Source of the DNA: Intestinibacillus massiliensis
GTDB lineage: Bacteria; Bacillota; Clostridia; Oscillospirales; Butyricicoccaceae
Direction: 5' to 3'
DNA: 64,000 nucleotides
Assembly (NCBI GenBank): GCA_029267335.1
Contig: JAJUJC010000004.1
Location: 1-64,000 of the forward strand
Below are positions 24,479 through 32,767 of the stretch, in pieces. The notes under the pieces are model-generated. The model did not search any database, had not been told where the DNA came from, and worked only from the letters and a program-made list of their open reading frames with translations. The first letter of the stretch is position 1. Each line of letters starts with the position of its first letter. Position numbers and translations under genes: made by a program.

Positions 24479-25031
24479 TCTTTAACCCCTTTCTGCAGTT
24501 TTGCGTGGAATAGAATACTGTTACCCCCCTCTTTGTTTTGAAGGCATTCCATCTGGGAATAATGAAATATTACCCTCTAACTTATGTGCTTCATTCTACC
24601 AGAAAAATGTTTTAAATAATTTGTACTTTTTGTTGCGTTGTTTGCACTTTTAGTTTGGGTGTTTTCGCCAAAGCGCGTAGTCTGTATATGCATTTTGCAT
24701 AGTTTTTGCGGTAATTTTTTTGTATTTCAAGAAATATCACGAAAAATGACAAAGTTTTTAAAAATTCTAATAACACTATTTTCTTGTCAAAATTCGTTTT
24801 AAATTTTAGTGAAAATTTATTTACTCATGTTTTTCACCGCAAAAAGTGAAATATGTCATATTATTAGTGTCTTTCTTCTTGCTTTTGTGCGTAACTGCGT
24901 ATGGATGCACGGTTCGCAATGACAGCTTATCCTGCCTGTTTTGCTGTATTGTATGTTTTTTTCATGTGGGTATTCCTGTTTTATCCAATCGTTTTGTGCA
25001 AATCCGGACGGACACACGCTCTGTTTCCGCC
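24479..25031. other. AT-rich intergenic region of element 2
   Basis: About 550 bases between the PTS operon and the recombinase unit, far more AT-rich than the flanks around 24540-24860. It must hold the promoter of the leftward PTS operon, but I cannot single out one. No convincing gene: a 69-codon frame at 24846 has a hydrophobic start but no ribosome site. Confidence 0.6.
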
Positions 25032-25060
25032 ATGCGGACAAGCCCGACCGCATAGAGTAT
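25032..25060 (+). promoter_or_regulatory. Mother-cell-type promoter motif upstream of recombinase 2
   Basis: ATGC, 13 bases, CGCATAG, 2 bases, TAT: the same layout as upstream of recombinase 1 (10260-10288, minus strand). CATAGAGTA fits a CATAnnnT(A) sigma-E/sigma-K -10 element. Confidence 0.45.
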
Positions 25061-25113
25061 GCTAGGACGCACCCGTGCGCCCCACTCATTTTCTCAAAGG
25101 CGGTGTGACAACT

Positions 25114-25242
25114 ATGGCGAACAAACAAACCGAGATTTTATGCACAAACCATTTTCAAAGTACGGAACAAGCGCGCAAAGCCGCGTTTACCGAACTGTGT
25201 GCGCGCATGATCCAAGCGTCGGAATGCGCGCGCACGCGTTGA
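25114..25242 (+). CDS. 42-residue ORF upstream of recombinase 2
   Basis: An ATG at 25114 with AAAGGCGG upstream opens MANKQTEILCTNHFQSTEQA, then RKAAFTELCARMIQASECARTR and a stop 11 bases before the recombinase ATG. The helix-forming second half and the position suggest a small partner protein of the recombinase, for example a directionality factor, or a leader ORF. No family assigned. The first element has a 36-codon ORF in the same place. Confidence 0.7.
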   Translation: MANKQTEILCTNHFQSTEQARKAAFTELCARMIQASECARTR

Positions 25243-25253
25243 CGCGGTGCGCC

Positions 25254-26825
25254 ATGTCCACGGAAAATCGCGATCGGGTAGGCATCTACTGTCGTTTATC
25301 CGAAGAGGATCATGGAAAACGTGACCCCACGGACGATAGCGACAGTATCCGAAACCAAAAAGCCATGCTGCTGCAATATGCGCACGAACAGGGTTGGAGC
25401 GTCTGCCGGATCTATAGCGACGACGACTATACGGGCGCCGACCGTAACCGTCCTGCGTTCCGGCAGCTGCTTGAAGATGCGCGTGCGCGCAAATTCGACA
25501 TCGTGCTGTGCAAATCGCAGTCGCGCTTTACACGTGAATTGGAGCTGGTCGAAAAGTATCTGCACGGATTGTTTCCGTTGTGGGGCATCCGGTTTGTCAG
25601 CGTGGTGGACAATGCGGACACCGAAAACAAAGGCAATAAAAAATCGCGGCAGATCAACGGCCTTGTCAACGAGTGGTATCTGGAGGATCTGTCGGACAAT
25701 ATCCGCAGCGTGCTCATAAATCGGCGGCAAAACGGACTGCATATCGGCTCGTTTGCGCTGTACGGCTATCGCAAAGACCCCGACCGCAAGGGACATCTGC
25801 TCATCGACGAGGATGCCGCGACCGTCGTGCACGAAGTGTTTACGCTGTTTGCCGCAGGATACGGCAAAACCGCGATCGCACGCATGCTCAACGATCGGTG
25901 CATCCCCAATCCGACGGCGTATAAACGGCTGCACGGGCTGCGTTATCAGCCGCCCGCGGAAAGAACCGGTACGCTGTGGACCTATGCGGCGATCTCCTCC
26001 ATGCTGCACAATGAAATGTATCGCGGCAACATGATACAAGGGAAATACGGTAGCATTTCCTATAAGACCAAGCGCAATCGGGCGCGTCCGCCCTGCGACT
26101 GGTACGTTGTGGAGGGGACACACGAGCCGATCATCGAGCGCGCGCTGTGGGATCAGGTGCAGACGCTGCTGACACAAAACGCAAAGCCGTTCACGGCGGG
26201 TACGATCGGTCTGTTCACCGGAAAAGCGCGCTGTGCGCACTGTGGCGGTGCGATGCGCTCGACCACAAACCGCGGCAGGCGCTATCTGCAATGCGCTCGT
26301 CACGCTGCCGCGCCGGAGGCATGCATCGGCAGCTTTATTGCGGTCGACCGTCTGGAGGACATGGTTTTGAAGCAGCTTGCGCAGTTTTGCACGGACTATC
26401 TGGACATCGACGCGCTTGCAGCACAAATCAAGCCGCAGCCGGATGTGCAGCATCATATCGGCCGCTTGCGCACCCGTCTTGCGCACTGTGAAGCGCGCTG
26501 CGCCCAGGATACCGCCGCGCTGCGATCGCTTTATCTGGATAAGGTAGACGGGTTGGTCTCCGAGCAGGATTTTCGCACGCTTTCCCTCGACTTCTCCAAC
26601 GAGAAGGCGCGCTTATCGCGTGAACTTGACGCGCTGCGCGCGCAGCTGCGCACCTTAGAAGAATCCCGTGCGCAAGGGGACGACATGTCCGCATGCATCG
26701 CACAAACCCTTCCGCCTACGCAGTTGACCCGGGAAGCAGTCGACCGTTTCCTGTCCTCAATCGAGATTGGGAAACGCATTTCCGGCACGCGGCAGGTACC
26801 GGTCGCGCTGCACTGGAACTTCTAA
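25254..26825 (+). CDS. Large serine recombinase of element 2
   Basis: A 523-residue large serine recombinase. The resolvase domain begins VGIYCRLSEEDH with the catalytic Ser at residue 16, and includes SDSIRNQKAML and KSQSRFTRELELVEKYL. The recombinase domain contains FALYGYRKDP, the zinc ribbon CAHCGGAMRST ... CARHAAAPEACIGSF, and a coiled-coil follows (about 410-470). ATG 25254 is preferred over the longer frame, which overlaps the small ORF. Clearly different from recombinase 1, so each element has its own enzyme. Its stop lies 20 bases from the right junction. Confidence 0.94.
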   Translation: MSTENRDRVGIYCRLSEEDHGKRDPTDDSDSIRNQKAMLLQYAHEQGWSVCRIYSDDDYTGADRNRPAFRQLLEDARARKFDIVLCKSQSRFTRELELVEKYLHGLFPLWGIRFVSVVDNADTENKGNKKSRQINGLVNEWYLEDLSDNIRSVLINRRQNGLHIGSFALYGYRKDPDRKGHLLIDEDAATVVHEVFTLFAAGYGKTAIARMLNDRCIPNPTAYKRLHGLRYQPPAERTGTLWTYAAISSMLHNEMYRGNMIQGKYGSISYKTKRNRARPPCDWYVVEGTHEPIIERALWDQVQTLLTQNAKPFTAGTIGLFTGKARCAHCGGAMRSTTNRGRRYLQCARHAAAPEACIGSFIAVDRLEDMVLKQLAQFCTDYLDIDALAAQIKPQPDVQHHIGRLRTRLAHCEARCAQDTAALRSLYLDKVDGLVSEQDFRTLSLDFSNEKARLSRELDALRAQLRTLEESRAQGDDMSACIAQTLPPTQLTREAVDRFLSSIEIGKRISGTRQVPVALHWNF

Positions 26826-26828
26826 TAA

Positions 26829-26871
26829 GTTGTTCCTGTGCGCGTGCAGCAGAACAAAAAGCACGCACAAC
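26829..26871. other. Right attachment junction of element 2
   Basis: Core TGCAGCAGA at 26845-26853. The element-side arm starts GTTGTTCCTGTGCGCG at 26829; on the other side ACAAC at 26867-26871 belongs to cotJC. Any exchange within the core gives the same cotJC sequence. Confidence 0.8.
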
Positions 26872-27091
26872 CTATGATAATCTGCTGCGTCTGATCGACG
26901 ATCCCGATGTACGCGACCCGCTGAAATTCCTGCGGGAGCGCGAAATCGTACACTTCCAGCGCTTTGGTGACGCGCTGCGTGTCGTACAGGAAAATCTGGA
27001 TGCACGCAACTACTACGCTTATAACCCCGAATTTGACACGCGTCCGCCCGAAACTACAAAACCGCTTCCGCCTATTCAGCCCCGCAGCTAA
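26845..27091 (+). pseudogene. cotJC: C-terminal part of split cotJC
   Basis: From GAA at 26852 the frame reads EQKARTTYDNLLRLIDDPDV, DPLKFLREREIVHFQRFGDAL and ends in a Pro-rich tail (TKPLPPIQPRS). These are the last 79 residues of CotJC, with the ligand-bearing REREIVHFQRFG helix of manganese catalases. It has no start codon or ribosome site of its own. Joined to 13216-13620 it gives 214 residues, slightly longer than the usual 190 because of the Pro-rich tail. Confidence 0.9.
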
Positions 27092-27130
27092 ATAAGCTCT
27101 CTCTTTCTTTCCCTCCGACACGCAGCGTAC

Positions 27131-27175
27131 AAAAGCAGAGGACACCGCCGAACGAGCGGTGTCCTCTGCTTTTTG
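27131..27175 (+). terminator. Terminator of the cotJ operon
   Basis: A perfect 18-bp stem (27131-27148 with 27156-27173) with a T run, after the cotJC C-terminal half. It confirms that this was the end of cotJABC before the insertion. Confidence 0.92.
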
Positions 27176-27210
27176 ATCGCATTTTTAAAAATTTTATCTT
27201 TTTTCTTCCG

Positions 27211-27253
27211 CGTAACATATGTTACGGATTTGCCGTACATCTTTTGTTATGAT
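27211..27253 (+). promoter_or_regulatory. Crp/Fnr-type operator and promoter of hcp
   Basis: CGTAACATATGTTACG (27211-27226) is a perfect 16-bp palindrome of the GTAAC-N4-GTTAC type that I recall being proposed for HcpR, the Crp/Fnr-family nitrosative-stress activator. TATGAT at 27248-27253 gives a start near 27260, which puts the palindrome centre at about -41.5, the position for class II activation. There is no good -35 box, as expected for an activated promoter. Confidence 0.7.
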
Positions 27254-27325
27254 GATTGCAGTTCAGAAAAGCACACGAACCGCTCTAAGCGGCAACGTTT
27301 GAGCCCGTAACAGGAGGAAAAGAAT

Positions 27326-28969
27326 ATGGAAAACAAAATGTTTTGCTATCAGTGTCAGGAAACCGCCGGCTGCACCGGCTGCACGATGTCCGGTGTGTGC
27401 GGCAAGAATCCGTCGGTCGCTGCAATGCAGGATCTGCTCGTCTATGTGACTAAGGGTCTGTCCGCCGTCACCACCGCGCTGCGCGCGGAGGGCAAGCCGG
27501 TTTCCCGTGAAGTCAATCACCTTGCCACCCTCAACCTGTTTGTCACGATCACGAACGCGAACTTCGACGAAGAAGCCATCACCGCACGCATCGTAGACAC
27601 GCTTGCGGTCAAGCGCGATCTGCTGAAGCAGGTCTCCTCCCCCGCTGCGCTGCCCGAGGCGGCACACTGGGACGCGCCGCGCGGCGAATTTTCCACCAAG
27701 GCCGCAACGGTCGGCGTGCTGTCCACCAAGGATGAGGATGTCCGCTCCCTGCGCGAGCTGATCACCTACGGTCTGAAGGGTCTGTCCGCGTACTCCAAGC
27801 ACGCGAACGCGCTGTTGCAGGATGATGCAGAGGTCGACGCATTCCTGCAGCGCGCACTCGCCGCAACGCTCGACGACACCCTCAGCGTCAACGATCTGAT
27901 CGCGCTCACGCTCGAGACCGGCAAGTACGGCGTCGACGGCATGGCGCTGCTCGACAAGGCGAACACGACCGCTTACGGCAACCCCGAGGTGACCAAGGTC
28001 AATATCGGCGTCGGCAAAAACCCCGGCATCCTGGTCTCCGGTCACGACCTGCGCGACATCGAGATGCTGCTTGAGCAGACTGCGGGCACGGGTGTCGACG
28101 TCTACACCCACTCCGAGATGCTGCCTGCGCACTACTATCCGGCGTTTAAGAAGTATCCGCACTTCGTCGGCAACTACGGCAACGCATGGTGGAAGCAGAA
28201 GGAAGAGTTTGAGTCCTTCAACGGCCCCATCCTCATGACCACCAACTGCATCGTGCCGCCCAAGGATAGCTACAAGGATCGCATGTACACCACGGGTGCG
28301 GCGGGTTATCCGGGCTGCAAGCACATTCCGGGCACAACGGGCGAGTCGAAGGACTTCTCCGAGATCATCACGCACGCCAAGCGCTGCGCCGCTCCGACCG
28401 AGATTGAGACCGGCGAGATCATCGGCGGCTTCGCACACGCACAGGTGCTTGCGCTCGCAGACAAGGTCGTCGACGCCGTCAAGTCTGGTGCAATCAAGAA
28501 GTTCGTCGTCATGGCGGGCTGCGACGGCCGCGCGAAGTCGAGAAACTACTACACCGATTTTGCCAAGGCGCTGCCCAAGGATGCGGTCATCCTGACGGCG
28601 GGCTGCGCGAAGTATAAGTACAACAAGCTCGATCTGGGCGACATCGGCGGCATCCCGCGCGTACTCGACGCAGGTCAGTGCAACGATTCCTACTCGCTTG
28701 CGGTCATTGCGCTCAAGCTCAAAGAAGTATTCGGCCTGGATGACATCAACGATCTGCCGATCGTTTACAACATTGCGTGGTATGAGCAGAAAGCCGTCAT
28801 CGTGCTGCTGGCGCTGCTGTACCTCGGCGTGAAGAACATCCACCTCGGGCCGACGCTGCCGGCGTTCCTGTCTCCCAACGTCGCCAAGGTGCTTGTGGAA
28901 AACTTCGGCATCGCGGGCATCGGCACGGTCGAGGACGACATGGCGCTCTTCTTTGGCGAAAACGCATAA
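27326..28969 (+). CDS. hcp: Hydroxylamine reductase (hybrid-cluster protein)
   Basis: A 547-residue Hcp. The N-terminal Cys set C7, C10, C19, C25 (CxxC-N8-C-N5-C, in [15 protein letters not shown]) binds the proximal Fe-S cluster; [34 protein letters not shown] (seen at about residues 236-270) and the Cys-containing [24 protein letters not shown] and [11 protein letters not shown] bind the hybrid cluster. It reduces nitric oxide or hydroxylamine in the cytoplasm of anaerobes. AGGAGG precedes the ATG. Single gene with its own terminator; regulation by an HcpR-like factor is inferred from the upstream palindrome. Confidence 0.96.
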   Translation: MENKMFCYQCQETAGCTGCTMSGVCGKNPSVAAMQDLLVYVTKGLSAVTTALRAEGKPVSREVNHLATLNLFVTITNANFDEEAITARIVDTLAVKRDLLKQVSSPAALPEAAHWDAPRGEFSTKAATVGVLSTKDEDVRSLRELITYGLKGLSAYSKHANALLQDDAEVDAFLQRALAATLDDTLSVNDLIALTLETGKYGVDGMALLDKANTTAYGNPEVTKVNIGVGKNPGILVSGHDLRDIEMLLEQTAGTGVDVYTHSEMLPAHYYPAFKKYPHFVGNYGNAWWKQKEEFESFNGPILMTTNCIVPPKDSYKDRMYTTGAAGYPGCKHIPGTTGESKDFSEIITHAKRCAAPTEIETGEIIGGFAHAQVLALADKVVDAVKSGAIKKFVVMAGCDGRAKSRNYYTDFAKALPKDAVILTAGCAKYKYNKLDLGDIGGIPRVLDAGQCNDSYSLAVIALKLKEVFGLDDINDLPIVYNIAWYEQKAVIVLLALLYLGVKNIHLGPTLPAFLSPNVAKVLVENFGIAGIGTVEDDMALFFGENA

Positions 28970-28978
28970 AATTGCATC

Positions 28979-29016
28979 AAAAAGGCTCTCTGCTTCCGCG
29001 GAGAGCCTTTTTGATA
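28979..29016 (+). terminator. Terminator after hcp
   Basis: AAAAAGGCTCTC pairs with GAGAGCCTTTTT, 10 bases past the hcp stop. Confidence 0.92.
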
Positions 29017-29049
29017 GTCATGCTTCTTTTTTGTCGCGTAGCGCAACCT

Positions 29050-29720
29050 ATTCGATCCGTGCGTCGATCTGCACGCCCGCGGCATGCATGCATTTCATCA
29101 GCTCGATCCAGCGGCAGAAATCCTCATCATAATTACCCTGTACTTATATTTGGCATCCGTTTTTTGCAGCCCCGCAGCATAGCTCTGCAAGACGCGATAC
29201 CAGCTTTCCGAGGCTTCGTAGTCCATGCACATTGCCGTGAGCATGCTCATGCCGCACATCAGCGCGGGCGAGCGTAAAATCTCCTCCTACGGCAGTGCAA
29301 AATAGTAATGCTCCCTTTCGCGGTAATGTCCGACGCCGATGGGCGGATCGCCGCTGACCATTTTGGCAAGCTCGAGTTCAAAGCTTTCAAATGGCGCAAT
29401 GCATACGAGTAGCTTGGGCAGCTGAAGATCGAACCGCCGGGAGACCGCGTCCTCATAACAAACGAACCGTTCGCGTTTCGCGGCGACGTATACCGTTTCA
29501 CTATAGGGTGTGCCGTTCTCCAGTTTGCGGTACAGCAGATTCATTGCGACCGGATAGCCTGTGAAATCGCGTTGTATCATACTCATTTCGCGCGGTGTAA
29601 CCGTGATACCGTGCGCTTCGAGCATATTTTTCGAGGTCGTACGGTCAAACAAACAGCATCGGCGTGTCGATCGTCACGAGCAGTCCCCCAAACCGGAGCG
29701 GCATGGGCCATCCGGGGACA
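29050..29720 (-). pseudogene. Decayed LuxR/MalT-type regulator
   Basis: Pieces of one protein appear in order on the minus strand in changing frames: GLLVTIDTPMLFV then a stop; an open 121-codon frame at 29287-29652 (FTGYPVAMNLLYRKLENG, FELELAKMVSGDPP); then, past a TAG, EEILRSPALMCGMSMLTAMC and SWYRVLQSYAAGLQK; a frameshift follows. The order and wording match the central ATPase-linker and helical repeats of MalT-like LuxR regulators. The C-terminal helix-turn-helix and the N-terminal ATP-binding region are absent. A remnant of a longer gene. Confidence 0.6.
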
Positions 29721-29821
29721 CGCCCGCGCGCATGCCTCTATTGATACTTAGTATACCAGAGACTTTTTCTTCTTTCATCCATTCAAAGTATGAGTACACA
29801 TTTTTTTGCATGCGACTTCAT

Positions 29822-29856
29822 AAAAAAGCCACCTATTAAATAGGTGGCTTTTTTAT
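29822..29856. terminator. Terminator after the spermidine-synthase-like gene
   Basis: A perfect 14-bp stem (29822-29835 with 29841-29854) with T runs on both sides. Confidence 0.92.
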
Positions 29857-29861
29857 AGGTT

Positions 29862-31469
29862 TTATACATTCATCTCCCGCAGCAGACCGGAAAGTCCTTC
29901 CTCACGGAATAGTTGCCGATAACGGGCAAGCTCTGCGCCGATATAAGTGTCCAGTGTGCGCATGCCGAGCATTTCGACCGGTGCACGGTCATCCGTCATC
30001 ACATGTCCCCCGGCTGTGGGGCGTGTCAACCCTTGCACCACCGCGTCCATCATCGCTTGCAGATCCTGATCGGTCTGCCGCGCCAGATTGGTTTCCAGTG
30101 CCACCGCCAGATCAATGCCGTTTGCCGCAAACAGCTCGCGGTTGGTCGTATTCGGCACATCTGCGGTGTAGACCGTGTCAAACACCTGTGAGACCGTATC
30201 CGTGAGCGCCTGATTGATGCTGCCCTCGCCGTCCGCGTGCAGATTCATATTGACCACCATCACGCCATCCGGCTTTAAATGGTCACGCACGAGCGAAAAG
30301 AACTCGACTGATGACATTTGGAACGGGATCGTGATATCCTGATAGGCATCGACCAGAATGACGTCATATTGCGTATCGACTGCCTGCAAAAATGCACGGC
30401 CGTCGTAGGTCGTGACCGAGACCTGCTCCGGCAGATCAAAATATTCGCTTGCAAGGTGTGTGATCTGCTCGTCGATCTCCACGCCCTCAACGGTCGCATC
30501 GGGGAAGTAGGTTTTGCACTGGGTCGCATACGTTCCCGTGCCGTTGCCGAGAATGAGCACGCGCGCATCCTTGCGGTGCGACAGATCCGCCATGACCGGC
30601 GCGGCGAGCGCATAGTCATAATACATGCCGGTCAGCCCATCGCGGTTCATCTTGACCGACTGCACACCAAACAGCACATTGGTGGAAAGCACCGTGCGGT
30701 CGTCCCATTTTTTGACCTGCAAATAGTTATAAACCGACTCGCCCTCGTAGCTCAGATCCTTTTCCCAGAACGCAAAGCTGCTCGTATGCCCGAAAATGCT
30801 GCACAGCAGAAACAGCACAAGCGATATGGCACACGCTTTGCCGCCCCGCCTGCCGCTGATGAAATACACCAGACCGATGACGAGCAGAATGCCCGAAAAA
30901 ATCAAAAAGGTGATTGACGTGCCGACCGCCGGAATCGTGACAAAGGTGGGAACGAAGGTGCCTAGGATGCTGCCAATCGTGTTCGCCGCGCCGAGCGCAC
31001 CGACCGTTTTGCCATTGTCATCGAGCGACTCGACCGTATATTTCACGAGCGAGGGTGTCACCGTACCCAGCAGAAAGAGCGGAAACACAAAAATCGCCAT
31101 ACACGATAAAAACGCCGCATAAATCAGCAGGTTCGTGCTCACCGTGACAACGAGCAGACCGGAAATGCCCAAAATCACATATTTCCCTGCGAGTGGGATC
31201 GCCGCGATCCACACCGCTGCGAGCAGGATACGCTTGTACAGGCGGTCGGGGTCGGGATTCTTGTCCGCGCTGCGCCCGCCCCATAGATTACCGAGCGCCA
31301 TGGCGATCATGATCGTGCCGATGATGATCGTCCAAACGATCTGGGACGAACTGAAATAAGGTGCAAGCAGTCTGCTCGCCCCCAGCTCGACCGCCATGAC
31401 CGACACGCCCGAAAAAAACTCTGTCAGATACAGATAAAACTTATTTTGCAGGATCTTCCGATTGTTCAT
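29862..31469 (-). CDS. Membrane-fused spermidine-synthase-like protein
   Basis: A 535-residue fusion. The first 225 residues hold six or seven membrane helices (ELGASRLLAPYFSSSQIVWT opens the second). The C-terminal half is an aminopropyltransferase-like Rossmann domain: LILGNGTGTYATQC, VEGVEIDEQITHLASEYF, YDGRAFL, YDVILVDAYQD. Such fusions are common in bacteria and are usually annotated as spermidine synthases; the true substrate is seldom known. A minus-strand TTGACA/TATTCT pair at 31525-31555, with a long 19-base spacer, may be the promoter. Confidence 0.88.
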   Translation of the reverse strand: MNNRKILQNKFYLYLTEFFSGVSVMAVELGASRLLAPYFSSSQIVWTIIIGTIMIAMALGNLWGGRSADKNPDPDRLYKRILLAAVWIAAIPLAGKYVILGISGLLVVTVSTNLLIYAAFLSCMAIFVFPLFLLGTVTPSLVKYTVESLDDNGKTVGALGAANTIGSILGTFVPTFVTIPAVGTSITFLIFSGILLVIGLVYFISGRRGGKACAISLVLFLLCSIFGHTSSFAFWEKDLSYEGESVYNYLQVKKWDDRTVLSTNVLFGVQSVKMNRDGLTGMYYDYALAAPVMADLSHRKDARVLILGNGTGTYATQCKTYFPDATVEGVEIDEQITHLASEYFDLPEQVSVTTYDGRAFLQAVDTQYDVILVDAYQDITIPFQMSSVEFFSLVRDHLKPDGVMVVNMNLHADGEGSINQALTDTVSQVFDTVYTADVPNTTNRELFAANGIDLAVALETNLARQTDQDLQAMMDAVVQGLTRPTAGGHVMTDDRAPVEMLGMRTLDTYIGAELARYRQLFREEGLSGLLREMNV

Positions 31470-31835
31470 GCCGTCCCTCTCTCCGCCGGCTGCGGCATCC
31501 GATGTGATTCGATTCCTTTTTTATAGAATAGCACATGTACCGTACCGGATGTCAAGGGGGTTTCCGGTCTTTTACCATGTTTGCAGCAAATCGGCAAGAG
31601 AGGTGTGCATCGTCACGCAGGATTGCCGCAAGCAACACAGCCCCGATTCTCCGTATCACCGAGAACGCAAACCGTTTTTGTTGCATGACCCTCATCGCCT
31701 TTCTGCATCGCACACGCATAGCATGCCCGCTTCGCGTGATTTTGCATGCGAAGCGGCGCTGCCAAAAGTAAGCGTACTTATCCGAATAGACATTTCAGCC
31801 TGTACAAAAGTTCTATCATTTTGTCAGAGAAAGAA
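31470..31835. other. Intergenic region without a supported gene
   Basis: It holds the upstream region of the spermidine-synthase-like gene and an imperfect inverted repeat around 31728-31755 (CGCTTCGC ... GCGAAGCG). The open frames here show no ribosome site or family resemblance. Confidence 0.5.
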
Positions 31836-31861
31836 AAAAGCGACAGGATTTCCTGTCGCTC
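31836..31861 (-). terminator. Terminator after the NifX-like gene
   Basis: AGCGACAGG and CCTGTCGCT pair over a short loop, followed on the minus strand by six T. Confidence 0.88.
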
Positions 31862-31868
31862 TGCTCCT

Positions 31869-32276
31869 TTAGTGGTGTCCGCCGCAGCCGTGTGAGCCGC
31901 AGGAGGCACCATGTGCATGCTCCCCGTGGTGATGCTCGCCCTCATGGTGGCTGCACTTCACATTGGGATCAAAAGTCAGCTTGCCTGCCAAAAGCGCCGC
32001 GACCGCATCGTCCGCTTCACCGGACACGCCGCCGTACAGGCGGATGCCCGCTTCCCCCAGTGCCTGCTGCGCGCCGGCGCCGATGCCGCCGCAGATCAGC
32101 GTGTCGACCGCCAAGCCGCGCAGAAAGCCCGCGAGCGCGCCGTGACCACTGCCATTCGTATCGACAACGCGGACTGCGGTCATCTGCCCGTTGTCAATAT
32201 CGTAAATTTTAAAGTGCTCCGTATGTCCAAAATGCTGAAAAATCTGTCCGTTTTCATAGGTAACTGCAATTTTCAT
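31869..32276 (-). CDS. NifX/NifB-family (dinitrogenase Fe-Mo cofactor) domain protein
   Basis: A 135-residue protein. The first 105 residues form the Nitro_FeMo-Co domain (MKIAVTYENGQIFQHFGHTE, LICGGIGAGAQQALGEAGI). The last 25 are a metal-binding tail crowded with His, Cys and Gly (HHEGEHHHGEHAHG). Relatives carry Fe-S or Fe-Mo clusters; without nif genes here, an iron-sulfur or metal-handling role is more likely than nitrogen fixation. Its ATG overlaps the stop of the DUF134 gene (ATGA). Confidence 0.88.
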   Translation of the reverse strand: MKIAVTYENGQIFQHFGHTEHFKIYDIDNGQMTAVRVVDTNGSGHGALAGFLRGLAVDTLICGGIGAGAQQALGEAGIRLYGGVSGEADDAVAALLAGKLTFDPNVKCSHHEGEHHHGEHAHGASCGSHGCGGHH

Positions 32277-32671
32277 GAGTGCTTCTCCTGTTCTTCGTTG
32301 GTGGATGTGTCTTGTCCGCACACGCTGCCTCGCATGCGTCCGCAGGACTTGCCGCAGCCGCAGCCCACAGGGCTGCCATCACACAGCACATAATCGCCGC
32401 CTTCGATGCGCAGCTCTTTCTGGTTGACGACACATTCCGCGAGCTTAACGCGCGCGCTGTTGTAGATCGCCTGCGCGGTCGTGCGCGCAACGTTCATCTG
32501 CCCCGCGCATTGCTCCTGCGTCATGCCGCCGAGGTCGATCAGACGAATGGCTTCGAATTCATCCAGCGTCATCGTGATCGTCTGCCGTTCGGTGGTGCCG
32601 TCCTCCTTCGGGCCGAAACGCTCACACGCAGGCAAACCGCAAATGCGGCGTCGTTTGCACGGTCTTGGCAT
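32273..32671 (-). CDS. DUF134-family DNA-binding protein
   Basis: A 132-residue protein beginning MPRPCKRRRIC, the DUF134 signature, then MTLDEFEAIRLIDLGGMTQE and QMNVARTTAQAIYNSAR, a sigma-70 region 4-like helix-turn-helix. The C-terminus adds CDGSPVGCGCGKSCG, probably a metal or Fe-S site. DUF134 genes commonly sit beside NifX-like and ferredoxin genes, as here, and probably regulate them. I prefer ATG 32671 to the longer frame because the family starts there. Confidence 0.88.
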   Translation of the reverse strand: MPRPCKRRRICGLPACERFGPKEDGTTERQTITMTLDEFEAIRLIDLGGMTQEQCAGQMNVARTTAQAIYNSARVKLAECVVNQKELRIEGGDYVLCDGSPVGCGCGKSCGRMRGSVCGQDTSTNEEQEKHS

Positions 32672-32728
32672 GCTGTCTCTCCTTCCATAAATAGCATATG
32701 CCATTTACTCTTTTATTATACTGCAAAA

Positions 32729-32764
32729 AAGGCATATGTCAATTATATAATTGACATATGCCTT
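32729..32764 (-). terminator. Perfect 36-bp palindrome: terminator and possible operator
   Basis: Both halves (32729-32746 and 32747-32764) are exact reverse complements, containing GGCATATGTC and GACATATGCC; on the minus strand six T follow, so it terminates the Fe-S protein gene. GCATATGCC also occurs at 32695-32703 at the front of the DUF134 gene, so the repeated GGCATATG may be a regulator site. Confidence 0.75.
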
Positions 32765-32767
32765 AAA

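Larger units (their letters stand above)
13614..26853. mobile_element. Serine-recombinase element interrupting cotJC
   Basis: A 13,231-bp segment between direct repeats TGCAGCAGA (13614-13622 and 26845-26853). Removing one repeat and everything between restores EDLAAEQKARTTYDN in frame, exactly the CotJC family sequence. Cargo: aldolase genes, a sugar-phosphate deacetylase, AgaS, a complete mannose-family PTS, an AraC regulator and several accessory genes. The recombinase and its 42-codon leader ORF lie at the right end, the recombinase stop 20 bases from the repeat. The circle's junction would be a 48-bp near-palindrome centred on GA. No phage genes are present. Confidence 0.9.

Noticed and set aside
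24846-25055. 69-codon frame with a hydrophobic start inside the AT-rich part of element 2
   Set aside because: No ribosome site, no family resemblance, and it overlaps the proposed recombinase promoter region.
13614-26853. Element 2 as a conjugative or IS-borne island
   Set aside because: No transposase, relaxase or transfer gene; a single large serine recombinase and a 9-bp core explain the boundaries.
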